NCBI RefSeq assembly: GCF_001638985.1
Contig: NW_017265144.1
Coordinates: 62,001-126,000 of the forward strand
DNA from: Phycomyces blakesleeanus NRRL 1555(-)
Lineage: Eukaryota > Mucoromycota > Mucoromycetes > Mucorales > Phycomycetaceae
Reading direction: 5' to 3'
DNA length: 64,000 bases
Shown: in pieces, positions 61,955 through 64,000 of the stretch
Layout: the number at the start of each line of letters is the position of its first letter
Numbering within the stretch: position 1 is the stretch's first letter
Program-made: the position numbers and the translations under genes
Notes under the pieces: model-generated
Seen by the model: the letters and a program-made list of their open reading frames with translations, nothing else
Told to the model about the DNA's origin: nothing
The model's database searches: none

Positions 61955-63815
61955 TCACCATTCATCATCAAATACACCAGGTATAAATGTTGCCTCGGGT
62001 AAATTATCAGGATCACTTGTTCCATTTACAGGGCGTGTTGTATAAACAGTTCTCTCTTTACGTTCAACTGGTGCGTCTATTTGATGTAAATTAGGAATAC
62101 TAAAGTAATTTGGAGGCTCTTCGCTGTGTGGTGTTCCTAGCATATAAGGTGACAAGGGTCCGCTGTTGTTGGTTCTATTATAAACAGGTGGTTCCTCAAG
62201 TTCAGGATCAAAAAATATAGGAGAATCACGGGAGTCATTGTAAGACTTGACTGCCATCAGCTCATTGATTCTTAATAGTTGATCGTTTGGCAGATTGGCG
62301 ATTGATATTGGAATAGCGAACTCGGAGTGATGTACGACCTTGAACAAACCTCCGTAATCTACTGTCACTGTAATCAAGATATCATAATGGACACGTGTGT
62401 GTCGACTGACAAAGGAAGGAGAAACCAGACGAGTGGGTACAGAAAATGTTACATTTTCAGTTATGCTCGCCTGGTTGCTACTAGTGAGAGGAATGCTGCC
62501 TTGTACGATGTTTTTAGTGCTCTGCTGAAAAGCAGTTCCTGAAGCAACCATTAACTTTCCGTGATGATGTTTACGGAATTTGTAGTGAAGTGCGGTGATC
62601 TTTGCATCAGAATGTAGGGTGGTTATGTGCATGTTCATAGAAAATGGTTCATCTGGTCAAGTAAGTATTAGTTTTATAGTTCCTTTTGTTTGATTTGATT
62701 TGATTTGATTTGATTTGATTTTTTCTTTACCTGGACAGAATGCCTGACGCGCAATCTTGGCCTGTACTTCACACATGACTTGCTTTTTGTCTCTCATCAA
62801 GGTTGTCTTGTATGTCCACTCCTTGTCTAGCTCACCATCAGCTCAGTGAGCATAAAAGCTGCGTTATGTTTTTACCTGGTGGAGATACGAGGATGGGGCG
62901 GTAAGGTGTATTGTATTCCCTGCTCTTTAGACCCGATTGAAGAGCCGGTCCGTCTAACTGTGCAGTCCACACAAACCGAATCCTAAAACCATTCGGTTCA
63001 TCCATGGAAGGTGGGAAGTTTACGTTTGGGAACTTTTATGTTTGATTCATAAGTATCATGCCATGATGCCTTATATTAGGAGTAACTTACTTTAAGTGCA
63101 AATGGAAACTCATAATGCCCAGGTTCAATTTCATCCCATCCAGACTGAACAATGACTACCAAAAAGGATCCCAACAGTATGAGATACCTTACTTAACCAA
63201 TCCATTTACTACTCTTATGACATTTACCACTAGTTTCTGTTCCCCATAGTTTCCAATCGACCTCAAAGAATGTAGTTGCACACTTGTGGATTTTATATGT
63301 CTTTTCCTTTGTTTCATCCAATCGTACTGCCGCAACCTCTTCAGCCCTAAACTATGACAATTATGAACTCAGGTTCCATGGGAAGATCAAGGGGTTACCT
63401 TTATCCGAATTCTTGTAGCATACAAGCGATCAGATGTATGAAGTATCACTTTGCCTGTGCGATAGTATCTATGTTACTATCATGCTCCCCCTCTTTTTTT
63501 CTGGGTAATCTTATCATATCTTATAATTCGTGGCTTACCTCGAACAACACGATTTGGTCGTACGATAACATGATTCCCTCCATCAAACATGATCGACAAT
63601 CCCTCTGTCTCATCGCTCATGTCATTCTGCAAAGTGACTGAGGGTGCGCTGGTGGACAGGTCAATAGACCTTGAGTATCTATGTGACTGGTATGAGCCAG
63701 CAAGGGAAGATACAGACGACGATTGTCTGTGCCTGGTTCTTGGTATCAAAAGATTGCTAAGAGTAGACGCACGCCTTGAGTCTGGCTGCTCAGAGTCAGT
63801 ACTATAGCTTGCCAT
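61955..63815 (-). CDS. arrestin-domain protein with PPxY motifs (ART-like ubiquitin-ligase adaptor)
   Basis: A probable alpha-arrestin that links plasma-membrane transporters to an Rsp5/Nedd4 ubiquitin ligase for endocytosis. Exons (minus): 63815-63539, 63454-63399, 63351-63228, 63155-63091, 63032-62876, 62826-62731, 62652-61955, about 490 residues. The Ser-rich N-terminus precedes the arrestin N domain (LSIMFDGGNHVIVRPNRVVRGKVILHTSD; VQSGWDEIEPGHYEFPFALK in the fourth exon). The C domain lies in the last exon (GSIPLTSSNQASITENVTFS; VHHSEFAIPISI). PPVY and PPNY near the C-terminus are WW-domain ligands. The sixth exon could instead start at 62841, which would leave only a 34-nt intron. A TTTGA array sits in the last intron (about 62690-62720). 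Confidence 0.85.
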
Positions 63816-64000
63816 TAAATCGAAGTACTTTTTTAAAATAATTGTAAGAAAAAGGTAAAGAGAAAAGGAGAGAGAGAGAGAGAAGGGAAAGAAAGAAGGG
63901 AAAAAAAAGGTAGGGCTTTGGTGTCGTTTATTTTATGCTTTTTGGATTCTTCCATTTTATTATGTTTATTATGTTTATTTATTTTATTACAAACAATTGA
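63816..64000. other. upstream flank of the arrestin gene
   Basis: A-rich and GA-rich then T-rich DNA, presumably leader and promoter of the minus-strand arrestin gene. No further gene before the window ends. Confidence 0.4.

Noticed and set aside
62827..62841. Alternative upstream acceptor for the sixth arrestin exon
   Set aside because: It would leave a 34-nt intron, shorter than every other intron here; the CTAG acceptor at 62827 gives 49 nt and keeps frame.

Overview
The window reads as nuclear DNA of a fungus, most likely an early-diverging one (Mucoromycota/Mucorales-like). The evidence is: AT-rich intergenic DNA full of short tandem repeats; many short GT..AG introns (about 47-180 nt); a single-gene fused ATP-citrate lyase, as in animals and non-ascomycete fungi; an expanded F-box family; and DIRS-type and Tc1-type transposons. 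The genus cannot be named from sequence alone. I saw no rRNA or tRNA gene and no CRISPR array.

Layout. 1-8.5 kb: an F-box cluster with a frameshifted copy (1781-3678, +), a broken copy cut by a small MITE (4356-5967, -) and an intact copy (6478-8463, -). 11.3-12.6 kb: cyclin C. 13.6-15.6 kb: aspartokinase, with a Gcn4-type site and TATA box upstream. 16.8-18.3 kb: translation elongation factor 1B gamma (-). 21.6-24.8 kb: a large C2H2 zinc-finger regulator with two finger pairs and a long Gln/His-Ala tract. 27.3-30.9 kb: fused ATP-citrate lyase. 32.0-33.9 kb: choline/ethanolamine phosphotransferase (-). 35.7-41.6 kb: two tandem paralogous F-box genes (-) with a Tc1-like transposon between them. 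44.6-47.6 kb: a secreted subtilisin-like protease. 48-60.5 kb: a transposon graveyard with a Helitron-type helicase fragment, a three-copy repeat, a DIRS-like tyrosine-recombinase retrotransposon, a 34-bp-stem hairpin, a Tc1 remnant and a nearly complete Tc1 element. 60.5-63.8 kb: an alpha/beta hydrolase and, convergently, an arrestin-domain protein with PPxY motifs.

The housekeeping genes are unrelated single loci (acetyl-CoA supply, phospholipid synthesis, aspartate-family amino acids, translation, Mediator kinase module) and form no operon-like unit. The accessory content is the F-box family and the transposons. Most worth following up are: (1) a C-terminal module ending in a G-Y-x-x-[FL]-[KR]-[FY] motif shared by the divergent F-box proteins; (2) recurrent Trp-to-stop and one probable Gln-to-stop change in four unrelated transposons, mostly of the CpA-to-TpA type; and (3) the zinc-finger protein with two finger pairs either side of a roughly 170-residue Gln/His-Ala repeat encoded next to an intron minisatellite. 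Exon joins below were derived by eye from GT/AG sites and reading phase.
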